Assembly (NCBI GenBank): GCA_963841445.1
Contig: CAWJCP010000002.1
Coordinates: 372,001 to 436,000 of the forward strand
Direction: 5' to 3'
Length of the DNA: 64,000 bases
From: Mayfieldus sp963841445
Lineage (GTDB): Bacteria > Actinomycetota > Thermoleophilia > Solirubrobacterales > 70-9
A program made the translations under genes and the position numbers. Of the stretch, positions 57,478-64,000 are shown piece after piece; the stretch's first letter is position 1; every line of letters begins with the position of its first letter. The notes under the pieces are model-generated. The model worked only from the letters and a program-made list of their open reading frames with translations, had not been told where the DNA came from and ran no database searches.

Positions 57478-58335
57478 GTGACGTTTGCTGAGACAGTTCT
57501 GCTCGGTGCATTGGCCGGCTTCACGATCTATCTCGGCCTTCCCTTCGGCCGCATCGAGCTGGTCTCGACCCGCGCCAAGGTCGGGCTGGCGATGTTCTCG
57601 GTCGGCGTGCTCGCATTCCTGTTCGGGGAAGTGCTCGTTCAGGGCGTCGAGATCGTCGAGAGGACCTTCGAGCACCTGGGGGAGGGAAAGGGCGACCCTG
57701 GCAAGGCCGCGCTCTTCGCACTGATCTTCGGCGGCGGCTTTGCGATTGGAAGCGCCGGGCTGGCCGTCGCCCAGGCGCAAATGAGCCCGGGCCGCGGGGC
57801 ACCCCCGATCGCCGGCGGGGCCAGCGACGCGATGACGGTCGACCAAGCGGACCTGCTCGCCGCCCAGCAGCTGACGGCGCGCAGGCGGGCGCTTCGAACA
57901 GGAATGAGCATCGCCGCGGCGATCGGCCTTCACAACTTCGCCGAGGGGCTCGCGATCGGCGTCTCCGCCAGCACCGGTGAGATCGGCCTCGCGACCGTGC
58001 TAATCGTCGGGTTTGCCGTCCACAACGCAACCGAGGGGTTCGGGATCGTCGGCCCGCTGGGCGATGTGCGACCCAGCTGGTCTTGGCTCTTCGTCGCCGG
58101 GCTGGTCGGCGGCGGCCCCGTCTTTCTCGGCGCGATGCTCGGCTACAACGTCGAGTCGCAGCCGCTCGAGCTCGCCTTCTACGCCGTCGCCGCCGGAGCG
58201 ATCCTCTACGTGATCGGCGAGGTCTGGACCGCGATGCGCAGGTTCGGCCACCGCGAGCTCGGGCTGGCGATGCTCTCGGCCGGGGTCTTCCTCGGCGTGA
58301 TGACCGAGATGGTGATCGCCTACGGGGGAGGCTGA
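57478..58335 (+). CDS. ZIP-family metal transporter
   Basis: This integral membrane divalent-metal transporter has 285 residues and about eight hydrophobic segments. TM4 carries the ZIP signature AAIGLHNFAEGLAIGVSA and TM5 carries VGFAVHNATEGFGIVGPL, both with metal-binding His and Glu. A cytosolic loop with MTVDQADLLAAQQL precedes TM4. The GTG start is 7 nt after the -10 box. It is followed 1 nt later by the FTR1 gene, so iron is a likely substrate, though zinc or manganese cannot be excluded. Confidence 0.88.
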   Translation: MTFAETVLLGALAGFTIYLGLPFGRIELVSTRAKVGLAMFSVGVLAFLFGEVLVQGVEIVERTFEHLGEGKGDPGKAALFALIFGGGFAIGSAGLAVAQAQMSPGRGAPPIAGGASDAMTVDQADLLAAQQLTARRRALRTGMSIAAAIGLHNFAEGLAIGVSASTGEIGLATVLIVGFAVHNATEGFGIVGPLGDVRPSWSWLFVAGLVGGGPVFLGAMLGYNVESQPLELAFYAVAAGAILYVIGEVWTAMRRFGHRELGLAMLSAGVFLGVMTEMVIAYGGG

Positions 58336-58336
58336 C

Positions 58337-59341
58337 TTGGCCGCCGGTAATCGGTCATCCGCGGAGCTCGGCTCGCGGACCTGGGCCGCGATCGCCGCAA
58401 TCGGGGTCGGCTTTTTGGTCTACACGGCTCTGACCGCGCGCGGCGGGGTACCAGACCCGACCCAGACCCAGCACCTGAGCGAAGGGGCCGTGGTGCTGAA
58501 CAGCGGCCTGCTGGTCTTCCGGGAGGGGCTGGAGGCGATCCTCGTGATCGCCGCGGTGACGGCGAGCTTCCTCGGTGCCGATCAGGCCAAGCGCCGACCG
58601 GTCGGCATCGGCGCCGGGCTGGCCTTTCTGGCCTCGCTGGCGACCTGGTTCGCGGCCGACTGGGTGATCGGAGCTCTCGGGGGACCCGGGCTCGACATCC
58701 AGGCCGCGACCGGCCTGCTGGCCGTGATCGTCTTGCTCGTGGTGATGAACTGGTTCTTCCACAACGTCTACTGGACCGGCTGGATCGCGCACCATCACCG
58801 CCGCCGCCGCCGCCTGCTGGCCGGTGGAAACGCCCTCGTCGCCGGTCTGCTGCTGCTCGGGTTCACGGCCGTCTACCGCGAGGGCTTCGAGGTCGTGCTC
58901 TTCCTCCAGAACCTGCGCCTTCAGTACGGAGCGGCGACCGTGCTGGAGGGAGTGGCGATCGGCCTTGCGTGCACCGCGATCGTCGGAGTGCTGATGTTCG
59001 TCGCCCACCATCGACTTCCCTACAAGCGGATGCTCGTCCTCACCGGCCTGACGATGGGCTTCGTCCTGATCGTGATGGTGGGGGAGGGAGCCCAGGAGAT
59101 GCAGCTGGCCGGCTGGCTGCCCACCACGCAGCTGGGAATCGTGTTTCCCGGCTGGATCGGCACCTGGTTCGCGATCTTCCCGACCGTCGAGACGCTTGCC
59201 GCTCAGGCTCTTGCCGCAGCAGCCGTCGTCGCCTCCTATCTGGTCTCAGAGCATCTGCGGGTGAGGCGCCCCGCCCGACGCGGCCTCGCGCCGGCCCAGC
59301 GGGCCGAGCAGCCGCCCGCGCGCGAGCCGATTCTCACCTGA
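58337..59341 (+). CDS. FTR1-family iron permease
   Basis: This is a high-affinity iron permease of the membrane, about seven segments in 334 residues. The two hallmark R-E-G-L/F-E motifs are present: LLVFREGLEAILVIAAVTAS and FTAVYREGFEVVLFLQNL. A His-rich loop (IAHHHRRRRR) lies between them. The TTG at 58337 starts 1 nt after the ZIP stop. No periplasmic EfeO or EfeB partner is encoded nearby, so the oxidase partner, if any, is elsewhere; the cupredoxin at 40.7 kb is not linked. Confidence 0.9.
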   Translation: MAAGNRSSAELGSRTWAAIAAIGVGFLVYTALTARGGVPDPTQTQHLSEGAVVLNSGLLVFREGLEAILVIAAVTASFLGADQAKRRPVGIGAGLAFLASLATWFAADWVIGALGGPGLDIQAATGLLAVIVLLVVMNWFFHNVYWTGWIAHHHRRRRRLLAGGNALVAGLLLLGFTAVYREGFEVVLFLQNLRLQYGAATVLEGVAIGLACTAIVGVLMFVAHHRLPYKRMLVLTGLTMGFVLIVMVGEGAQEMQLAGWLPTTQLGIVFPGWIGTWFAIFPTVETLAAQALAAAAVVASYLVSEHLRVRRPARRGLAPAQRAEQPPAREPILT

Positions 59342-59409
59342 GCACAGGTACGGGCGGAGCCCGTCTCTCCGTCTGCTTCAGGCTCAGATCCTGCGCGCGA
59401 TAACCGTGG

Positions 59410-59859
59410 TTATGGAAAGTCGATGGCCGAGTCGGCCAGGTAGGCCTCTGTGCGGCCCGCCTGCAGCCAGGCCTGGAGCTGTTGGCGGCCGTCTCTGCTG
59501 ACCAGCACGCAGCCGTTCTCGAAGCGCCCCACCTCGGTCAGGTCCTGATTGGCGACCAGCGTCGTCTGCATCTCGCCGTCGCCGAGCTCGTCCTCGGTCG
59601 CCGCGTGGCGTCGGGCGGCCTCGGCGACCCAGTTGCTCCAGGTTTCCGGGGTCGGAGCTACGTATGACGTGACCTCGACGTCGATCGCGACGGTTCCTTC
59701 GCCCTGGAGGGTCCCGACGATCGCGGCGCCCGGTCGGATGCCGTCGAGGCCGCCGATTCGCAGTCTTCGCGGCACGTAAATCGAAGGTTCCTGGCTCTTC
59801 ACGATCGTGAAGTCGGCCTCCGCCGCCGTGATCATCGTCGCGCTTTGAACGTCGAGCAT
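59410..59859 (-). CDS. Hypothetical protein, first of two tandem paralogues
   Basis: The function is not recognised. The 149-residue soluble protein aligns with its neighbour at 59951-60397 through EPSIYVPRRLRIGGLDGIRP, GAAIVGTLQGEGTVAIDVEV, a Trp-containing helix (TWSNWVAEAARRHAA) and a tail where both have a small Gly strand plus an acidic helix (LQAWLQAGRTEAYL). No cysteine pairs suggest metal binding. The ATG at 59859 is used; CACAAT ends 6 nt before it on the minus strand. The shared upstream motif at 59900-59930 suggests common control. Confidence 0.75.
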   Translation of the reverse strand: MLDVQSATMITAAEADFTIVKSQEPSIYVPRRLRIGGLDGIRPGAAIVGTLQGEGTVAIDVEVTSYVAPTPETWSNWVAEAARRHAATEDELGDGEMQTTLVANQDLTEVGRFENGCVLVSRDGRQQLQAWLQAGRTEAYLADSAIDFP

Positions 59860-59899
59860 GTGGCGATTGTGGCAGCGCCGTCGGGCCTGCGGGGGCGCC

Positions 59900-59930
59900 T
59901 GGACGAATTACCGAGTAGTTAGTAGACGAG
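59900..59930 (-). promoter_or_regulatory. Upstream motif of paralogue 1
   Basis: Read on the minus strand, the motif contains CTACT, then TCGGTAAT and CGTCCA, ending 41 nt before the ATG at 59859. It matches 24 of 31 positions (my count) with 60439-60469, at the same distance from the second paralogue's start. The location just upstream of a -35 region suits an activator site. Confidence 0.55.
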
Positions 59931-59950
59931 CGGTCAGTTTCACGCCGCGG

Positions 59951-60397
59951 CTAGCGCTGGTGCGGAAACGGCCTCTCGACCACGAAGTCGGCCCTGCCGG
60001 CCTCGATCCAGCGCTGGAGCTCGGCCCCCTTCTCGCTGTCGTCGATCAGGATCTCCCCGGCGACGAACTGCCCGACCTGAACCAGCGCCGCCTCGGAGAC
60101 GAGTCGGGTGTGACGCAGGCGCACCACCTCCTCGTCGTCGGCCGAGTGGCGCTGCGCCGCCCTCGCGGCCCACGAGCTCCAGGCCTCGGGCTGCGGCTCG
60201 ACCTCGGGCTCCGCCTCGACGTCGATCGCGACCATCCCGTTGCCCTGCGGCGTCCCGACGATTGCGGCGCCGGACTCGATCCCCTCGATCCCGTCGATCC
60301 GAAAGCGCCGCGGCACGTAGATGCTCGGTGTCGGGCTGCGCGTCGCATCGAGATCGACGGCGAGCTCGACGGTTCGTCCCTGATCCCTCTCGCGCAT
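59951..60397 (-). CDS. Hypothetical protein, second of two tandem paralogues
   Basis: The function is not recognised. The 148-residue product is a diverged copy of the 59410-59859 protein: TPSIYVPRRFRIDGIEGIES, GAAIVGTPQGNGMVAIDVEA, AWSSWAARAAQRHSA and LQRWIEAGRADFVVERPF. The copies share the centre and the tail but differ at the N terminus. GACAAT lies 6 nt before the ATG on the minus strand, and the common motif lies 42 nt upstream. The pair sits between iron transport genes and the CsoR-linked permease. Confidence 0.75.
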   Translation of the reverse strand: MRERDQGRTVELAVDLDATRSPTPSIYVPRRFRIDGIEGIESGAAIVGTPQGNGMVAIDVEAEPEVEPQPEAWSSWAARAAQRHSADDEEVVRLRHTRLVSEAALVQVGQFVAGEILIDDSEKGAELQRWIEAGRADFVVERPFPHQR

Positions 60398-60438
60398 GAG
60401 CCGATTGTCGCCAGCGCCCCCGCGATTCTGAAGACGGT

Positions 60439-60469
60439 TGGACGGATTACCGAAAAATCAGTAGAGGCG
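60439..60469 (-). promoter_or_regulatory. Upstream motif of paralogue 2
   Basis: This is the counterpart of the 59900-59930 motif (minus-strand CTACT, TCGGTAAT, CGTCCA), ending 42 nt before the ATG at 60397. Its 5' end overlaps the hairpin that follows the permease gene. Confidence 0.55.
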
Positions 60470-60484
60470 CCCCGCCCACGCCTC
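60464..60484 (-). terminator. Terminator-like hairpin after the permease gene
   Basis: On the minus strand GAGGCG and CGCCTC form a 6-bp stem with a 9-nt loop overlapping the permease stop, followed by TACTGATTTTT. It is a moderate intrinsic terminator candidate. Confidence 0.45.
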
Positions 60485-61628
60485 AACGCGCATCGGCGAC
60501 TCCCTCGGGGGTGCTCTCTTCCGGCAAGGCTCGCCGCCCCCGGGGAACGATCCAGAACAGGAGTGCGAACGCGATCACGGCCACGATGTTGAGGAAGAGC
60601 TTGTAGTCGACTTCGACCGAGCCGAAGATGTCGTCGCGGGTCGGCCGCGTGGCCGGGATCAGGTTCGCGGCGCTGAACAGGCCGTCCACGACCAGCGCCG
60701 CGATCACCATAGTCACGAGCATCAGGGCGGTGATCCGCAGCGCGAACGCCCAGCCGTAGTACTTGCGATAGGCCGCGATGATCGGCAGGACGATCAGGTC
60801 GGCGAAGATGAACGCCATCACGCCGGCGAAGCTGATGCCGCCCGACCAAAGCACCGCCGCCAGCGGAACGTTGCCGACCGAGCAGACGAAGCTGAGAACC
60901 GCGATCAACGGTCCCGCGATGACGTTCTCGATCGTCTCCAGGACCGGCGGCGCGTCGCTGATGAAGAGGGCGTTGAAGAAGTCGTTGCCGAGCAGGCCGA
61001 TGAAGCCGGCGAGCAGAAAGCCGATCGTGATCTCCTTCCAGAGCATCCGCCAATCGATGCGGAAGTTCTCGGCGACGTCGGCCCAGGCGGAGGACGAGGT
61101 GAGCCGCTCACGCCAGCCGAGCCCCTGGCCCTCGCTCTGGTGCTGATGGCCCGCCTCGGCGCGCTGGGCATGCTCGCGTGCCTGCTGCTCGAGCCGAGGT
61201 GAGACGAAGAGTCGCAGGGTCGCCGCCATCAAGACGACCATCACGATGCCGCCGAGGTACTCGGCGAGGGTGAACTGCCAGCCGATCAAGATCCAGAGCA
61301 CGAGCCCCAGCTCCCAGACCAGGTTCGTGGAGGCGAACTGAAACGCGAGCGCCGCTGCCGCCGAGGCCCCCTTCTGAAACAGCGACTTGGCGATCGCGAT
61401 CGCCGCGTAGGAGCACGACGAGGAGGCAGCGCCGAGTCCGGTCGCCCAGGCCACCGGCTTCGGTCCGGAGCCGGCGAGCGCCGACTCGATCCGCTCCCGC
61501 GGCACCCAGGCCTGCACGATCGCCGAGATCGCGAACCCGAGCACCAGGGCCCACCAGACCTGGTAGGCCATCAGCAGGGACTGCTGGAGGCCCTCCCACG
61601 CCTGGTCGAGAACGTCTCCCATCGTCAT
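60483..61628 (-). CDS. UPF0718/YraQ-like permease
   Basis: This polytopic membrane protein of 381 residues has about eight segments in two repeated halves: ALVLGFAISAIVQAWVP with AASSSCSYAAIAIAKSLFQK, and ITIGFLLAGFIGLLGNDFF with LSFVCSVGNVPLAAVLWSGG. The paired Cys-Ser motifs SSSCSY and FVCSVGNVP are family hallmarks. A His/Gln/Glu-rich cytosolic loop (HAQRAEAGHQHQSEGQG) lies between the halves. Family members are linked to metal or metalloid handling, but no substrate is established. The ATG at 61628 lies next to the CsoR-type operator; TATATT at 61634-61639 (minus) is its -10 box. Confidence 0.85.
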   Translation of the reverse strand: MTMGDVLDQAWEGLQQSLLMAYQVWWALVLGFAISAIVQAWVPRERIESALAGSGPKPVAWATGLGAASSSCSYAAIAIAKSLFQKGASAAAALAFQFASTNLVWELGLVLWILIGWQFTLAEYLGGIVMVVLMAATLRLFVSPRLEQQAREHAQRAEAGHQHQSEGQGLGWRERLTSSSAWADVAENFRIDWRMLWKEITIGFLLAGFIGLLGNDFFNALFISDAPPVLETIENVIAGPLIAVLSFVCSVGNVPLAAVLWSGGISFAGVMAFIFADLIVLPIIAAYRKYYGWAFALRITALMLVTMVIAALVVDGLFSAANLIPATRPTRDDIFGSVEVDYKLFLNIVAVIAFALLFWIVPRGRRALPEESTPEGVADAR

Positions 61629-61636
61629 TGACGAAT

Positions 61637-61653
61637 ATACCCCATAGGGGTAT
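61637..61653. promoter_or_regulatory. CsoR-type operator between the permease and csoR genes
   Basis: ATACCCCATAGGGGTAT is a 17-bp palindrome (arms ATACCCC/GGGGTAT around ATA), matching the pseudopalindromic GC-tract operators of CsoR/RcnR repressors. It overlaps the csoR ATG at 61652 and lies 9 bp from the permease ATG, next to that gene's -10 box, so one bound repressor could control both directions. Confidence 0.8.
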
Positions 61654-61947
61654 GATCGCCGGATCGCTCCGGCCCCCGGATACAAGGCCTCCAAGGGTCA
61701 ACTCCTGCGTCGCCTCGCCCGCGTGGAGGGGCAGGTTGGCGGCCTTACCCGGATGGTCGAGCAGGACCGCTACTGCATCGACGTGCTGACCCAGATCCAG
61801 GCTGCCCAGGCGGCCTTGGATGCGATTGCCCTCGGCCTGGTCGACGAGCACGTGCGCAATTGCATGCGCATTGGCGCCGCGGACCAGCGCTCCCGCCAGC
61901 AGGCGGACGAGCTGATGGGCGCCGTCGGGCGGCTCGTGCGCCGCTAG
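61652..61947 (+). CDS. csoR: CsoR-family copper-sensing repressor, probable one-base deletion
   Basis: This is a Cu(I)-responsive DNA-binding repressor. From the internal GTG at 61723 the frame encodes EGQVGGLTRMVEQDRYCIDV and DEHVRNCMR, but conserved upstream residues GYKASKGQLLRRLARV lack a start in that frame. The ATG at 61652 is in another frame; one missing C in the C5 run at 61673-61677 would join them into a 98-residue protein. The copper triad is present: Cys in YCIDV, His 25 residues later and Cys 4 after that, the Cys36-His61-Cys65 spacing of CsoR. The stop overlaps the convergent gene's stop. Confidence 0.88.
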
Positions 61948-62318
61948 ACGGGAATTCGCTCCCGGTCGCGGCGCCCGACCTCTTCCCAGTAGCGGCGCTC
62001 GAAGTCCTCCCAGTCGATCGGCAATGGTGAAGGGTCGCCGCCGCGCGGCGGCGGCGGACCATCGGTCGTCTCCTCACCGCCGTCGTCGGGATCGGAGCGA
62101 TCGTGCAGCAGCATCGCGCAAGAGCTCGTCGCCATGACCGCCAGCGCGTATGCCGACCCCTTCGCGAGGTCGTCGGCCGTCTCCATCGCCCAGACCAGCG
62201 CCGGAACGAAGGCGACCGCGCAGAAACAGGCAACCGCGACGATCGCTGGGCGATCGGAGTCCCGGCAACCCCAGGCCCAACCCCCGATGATGAACAGCGG
62301 CGGGAAGACGTAGAGCAC
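61944..62318 (-). CDS. Small membrane protein of unknown function
   Basis: The 124-residue product has three hydrophobic stretches near residues 3-17 (YVFPPLFIIGGWAWG), 26-43 (IVAVACFCAVAFVPALV) and 55-69 (AYALAVMATSSCAML), then an acidic, Pro-rich cytosolic tail ending DWEDFERRYWEEVGRRDR. No family is recognised. It converges on csoR with a 4-nt overlap of stops, so its link to copper is only positional. Confidence 0.6.
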   Translation of the reverse strand: MLYVFPPLFIIGGWAWGCRDSDRPAIVAVACFCAVAFVPALVWAMETADDLAKGSAYALAVMATSSCAMLLHDRSDPDDGGEETTDGPPPPRGGDPSPLPIDWEDFERRYWEEVGRRDRERIPV

Positions 62319-62340
62319 GACTTTCAGGGTAGCGCTCGGG

Positions 62341-62421
62341 CTAGGAGCTTGAGAGCTCCTCGAGCAGCCGCTCCGCGTAGTGATCCTCCCACTTCGCGTC
62401 AGGGCTCACGCCGGAGCCGTC
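62341..62421 (-). other. In-frame extension after the flavoprotein stop codon
   Basis: Directly after the TAG at 62422-62424 the same frame stays open for 26 codons (DGSGVSPDAKWEDHYAERLL, then EELSSS) to a second TAG at 62341-62343. The composition looks like an amphipathic coding helix. It could be a readthrough tail, a recent nonsense mutation, or a tiny separate ORF from a GTG inside it. Confidence 0.35.
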
Positions 62422-63072
62422 CTAGCCGCCGTGCGGCATGTGCTCCCAGCCCTTGACCGTGTTGCCGTCCGCAGGGATCGGGCTCTGCTTCAGGATCCGC
62501 GCCAGGTGGACGACGTTGTGGGCCATCCAGGTCGAGGTCTTCTGGGTGTAGGCATGGTTCTTTCCATCAGCCTCGATGAACGACGGACCCGGTCCAGCGT
62601 CGCCGACCCAGTAGGTGTCGGCGTTGGGCGGGATCGCGAAGCCGAGGTGGGTGAGGTTGAAAAGCGTCGTCTCGGCGCAGGCGTGGGCGCCATCCTCGTT
62701 GCCGGTCACGATCACGCCGCCGACCTTGTTGTACATCGGATACTGGCCCGCCTCGTTGGTCTCTTCATAGACGCCGTCGAGGCGCTCGATCACCATCTGG
62801 GCAACGCTGGAGCGGACCCCGAACCAGATCGACATCGCCAGGATCAGGATGTCCGCGGCCTTGATCTTGGCGAGGATCTGCGGCCACTCGTCCCCCTCCC
62901 CCATGTCCGAGACGACCCCGAAAGGGATCTCGTAGTCGACCGGCCGCAGGATCTCCGAGGCAACCCCAAGCTCGTCGAGGTGGGCCTTGACCATCTCGAT
63001 CAGGGCCTCCGTGTTGGACTCCTCGGGTGACTTCTTCAGCGTGCAATTGAGGAGAAGCGCGTTCAGTTCCAT
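62422..63072 (-). CDS. NAD(P)H-dependent FMN reductase / flavodoxin-fold protein
   Basis: The ATG at 63072 gives 216 residues with the FMN phosphate loop LLNCTLKKSPEESNTEALIE, the DELGVASEILRPVDYEIPFG strand, and ILILAMSIWFGVRSSVAQM and VGGVIVTGNEDGAHACAETT around the isoalloxazine. The tail ends WEHMPHGG. It belongs to the flavodoxin-like fold family that includes NADPH:FMN reductases and iron-sulfur flavoproteins; no Cys cluster of the latter is present. The frame remains open past the stop (see the entry at 62341-62421). Confidence 0.82.
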   Translation of the reverse strand: MELNALLLNCTLKKSPEESNTEALIEMVKAHLDELGVASEILRPVDYEIPFGVVSDMGEGDEWPQILAKIKAADILILAMSIWFGVRSSVAQMVIERLDGVYEETNEAGQYPMYNKVGGVIVTGNEDGAHACAETTLFNLTHLGFAIPPNADTYWVGDAGPGPSFIEADGKNHAYTQKTSTWMAHNVVHLARILKQSPIPADGNTVKGWEHMPHGG

Positions 63073-63175
63073 GCCGCGTAGTCCTATCAGCGCAGGCGCG
63101 GGGATCAAAGCCCCCTTTCCCGCCTCGACGGGAGGGGCTCGCCACGATCCAAGCTCCCCACTAGCATGCCGCCGC

Positions 63176-63898
63176 ATGCGTGCAGCGATCAGACGCGCCC
63201 TCGCGTCGCCGCCGCCCCGGGGCGCGGTGGTCGTCGTCGCAGTCGGGCTCCTGATCACCTTCGCGGCGATCGCCCTCTCTCGCGATCCCGGCGGCAGTGG
63301 CACGGACGTCTCCTACGCGTCGGAGGCGAATTTCGCCGGCTCGCCGACCGTCATGCTGCCCGGCGGCGGCAACACGAAGATCGTCGACGGGGTCGTCTCG
63401 GACACCGCAGCCAACGACCTGCGCCAGCGCCTCTACCGGATCGAGGCCTCGCTGCGGGTGCGGGCCGGGTCCGGGAGCAAAGTCGCCGAGATCAGCTGCC
63501 AGCTGCGCTACCCGAAAGGAGTCGAGCTCGGAATCAGCGACGGCCGCGATGCCGCCTTTCCGCGCCCGCTTGCGGACACGGCGGACGACGCGATCAAGGA
63601 GGCGACGACGGTCGAGTTCGACACCTCCGACAGCTCCAAGGCAGCGGTGGCGCTGCGCAACGCGTTCTTCAAGTACGTGATCGGGGGCAACCCGTCGGTC
63701 TCCTGGCCGAGCCTCGCGCAGGGGCAGAACACCTGGCTCTGGCGCTATCCGAAGCCGGTCGGCCGAACCAGGGTCAACTTCGCCGTGCTCGCGATCGCCA
63801 AGGGCGGCCAGCGGGTGCCGATCCTCTGCACCCCGAAGCTGAGCGGCGCGAGCGCCGCAAGCCCCACGATCCGCGCCTCGGTCCGCCTACCCGATTGA
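63176..63898 (+). CDS. Membrane-anchored or exported hypothetical protein
   Basis: The ATG at 63176 follows TAGCAT at 63162-63167. The 240-residue product has one N-terminal membrane segment (residues ~17-35, GAVVVVAVGLLITFAAIAL) and an outside domain beginning DPGGSGTDVSYASEANFAGS, with SLRVRAGSGSKVAEISCQLR and RVPILCTPKLSGA, whose two Cys could form a disulfide. No family is recognised. It is divergent from the flavoprotein gene. Confidence 0.7.
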   Translation: MRAAIRRALASPPPRGAVVVVAVGLLITFAAIALSRDPGGSGTDVSYASEANFAGSPTVMLPGGGNTKIVDGVVSDTAANDLRQRLYRIEASLRVRAGSGSKVAEISCQLRYPKGVELGISDGRDAAFPRPLADTADDAIKEATTVEFDTSDSSKAAVALRNAFFKYVIGGNPSVSWPSLAQGQNTWLWRYPKPVGRTRVNFAVLAIAKGGQRVPILCTPKLSGASAASPTIRASVRLPD

Positions 63899-63944
63899 GC
63901 CATGTTCAGGGGCGGCGCGAGCGCTTCTGTAGCTTCGGCGCACG

Positions 63945-64000
63945 ATGAGTGGCGATCCAGGAAGCGTGGGCGTGCTGGCGGCGCTCTGGGCGGGAGTGGT
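63945..64000 (+). CDS. Start of a further gene, truncated by the window edge
   Basis: An ATG at 63945 begins MSGDPGSVGVLAALWAGVV and stays open to the window end. The Ala/Leu/Val-rich start could be a membrane segment or signal. The product cannot be named from 18 codons. Confidence 0.4.
   Translation, partial: MSGDPGSVGVLAALWAGV

Overview
The window is a 64 kb, very GC-rich chromosomal stretch from an actinobacterium. Support comes from the actinobacterial integration host factor mIHF, the MurT/GatD lipid II amidation pair, heterotetrameric PyrD/PyrK, many GTG and TTG starts, and many promoters with a -10 box 6-10 nt before the start codon. The gene order (nusA-infB-rbfA-truB-ribF-rpsO-pnp-pepR-dapB ... 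dapA-rnj-ftsK-cinA-recA-recX-miaB-miaA-dapF-hflX) fits a deep-branching group such as Thermoleophilia, but the class assignment is an inference. I see no rRNA, tRNA, CRISPR array, insertion sequence or prophage.

Layout. 1-4.6 kb: end of a pyrimidine operon (carB, pyrK, pyrD). 4.7-8.1 kb: mihF, gmk, rpoZ, coaBC, a TPR protein and dtd. 8.2-16.5 kb: translation and RNA operon rimP-nusA-infB-ylxP-rbfA-nrnA-truB-ribF, then rpsO; the rimP leader carries an intrinsic terminator inside a short leader ORF. 16.5-21.9 kb: two thiol-redox proteins, pnp, an M16 peptidase and dapB. 21.9-24.2 kb: a decayed block with a wrecked HAD hydrolase and a frameshifted methyltransferase. 24.4-28.4 kb: amidase, dapA and rnj. 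28.6-30.8 kb: a two-component system on the minus strand. 30.9-40.2 kb: ftsK, rodZ, cinA, two alpha/beta hydrolases, thpR, recA and recX. 40.3-46.9 kb: NYN protein, membrane cupredoxin, CYTH-CHAD protein, miaB, miaA, dapF and dapL. 46.9-57.4 kb: MBL hydrolase, epimerase, hflX, dut, the gatD-methyltransferase-murT-lipid kinase operon, and a cyclophilin-hydrolase-small protein operon. 57.4-62 kb: a metal-handling block with a ZIP transporter and FTR1 permease behind a DtxR-like palindrome, two tandem paralogues of unknown function sharing an upstream motif, and a large permease divergent from csoR across a CsoR-type operator. 62-64 kb: a small membrane protein, a flavodoxin-fold reductase, an exported hypothetical protein and the start of one more gene.

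How the genes fit together. dapA, dapB, dapF and dapL together give the aminotransferase route to meso-diaminopimelate, while MurT/GatD amidates lipid II, so peptidoglycan precursor supply is well represented. RNase J, PNPase and NrnA cover RNA turnover. RecA, RecX and CinA are grouped with FtsK. The 57-62 kb block looks like iron and copper homeostasis.

Data quality. Many genes, several of them expected to be essential (gmk, pnp, dapF, dapL), are broken by single-base indels. Most of these read as one extra base beside a duplicated base, and they are densest at 41.4-46.7 kb. I treat them as probable sequence errors rather than true pseudogenes; the HAD remnant is the most likely exception.
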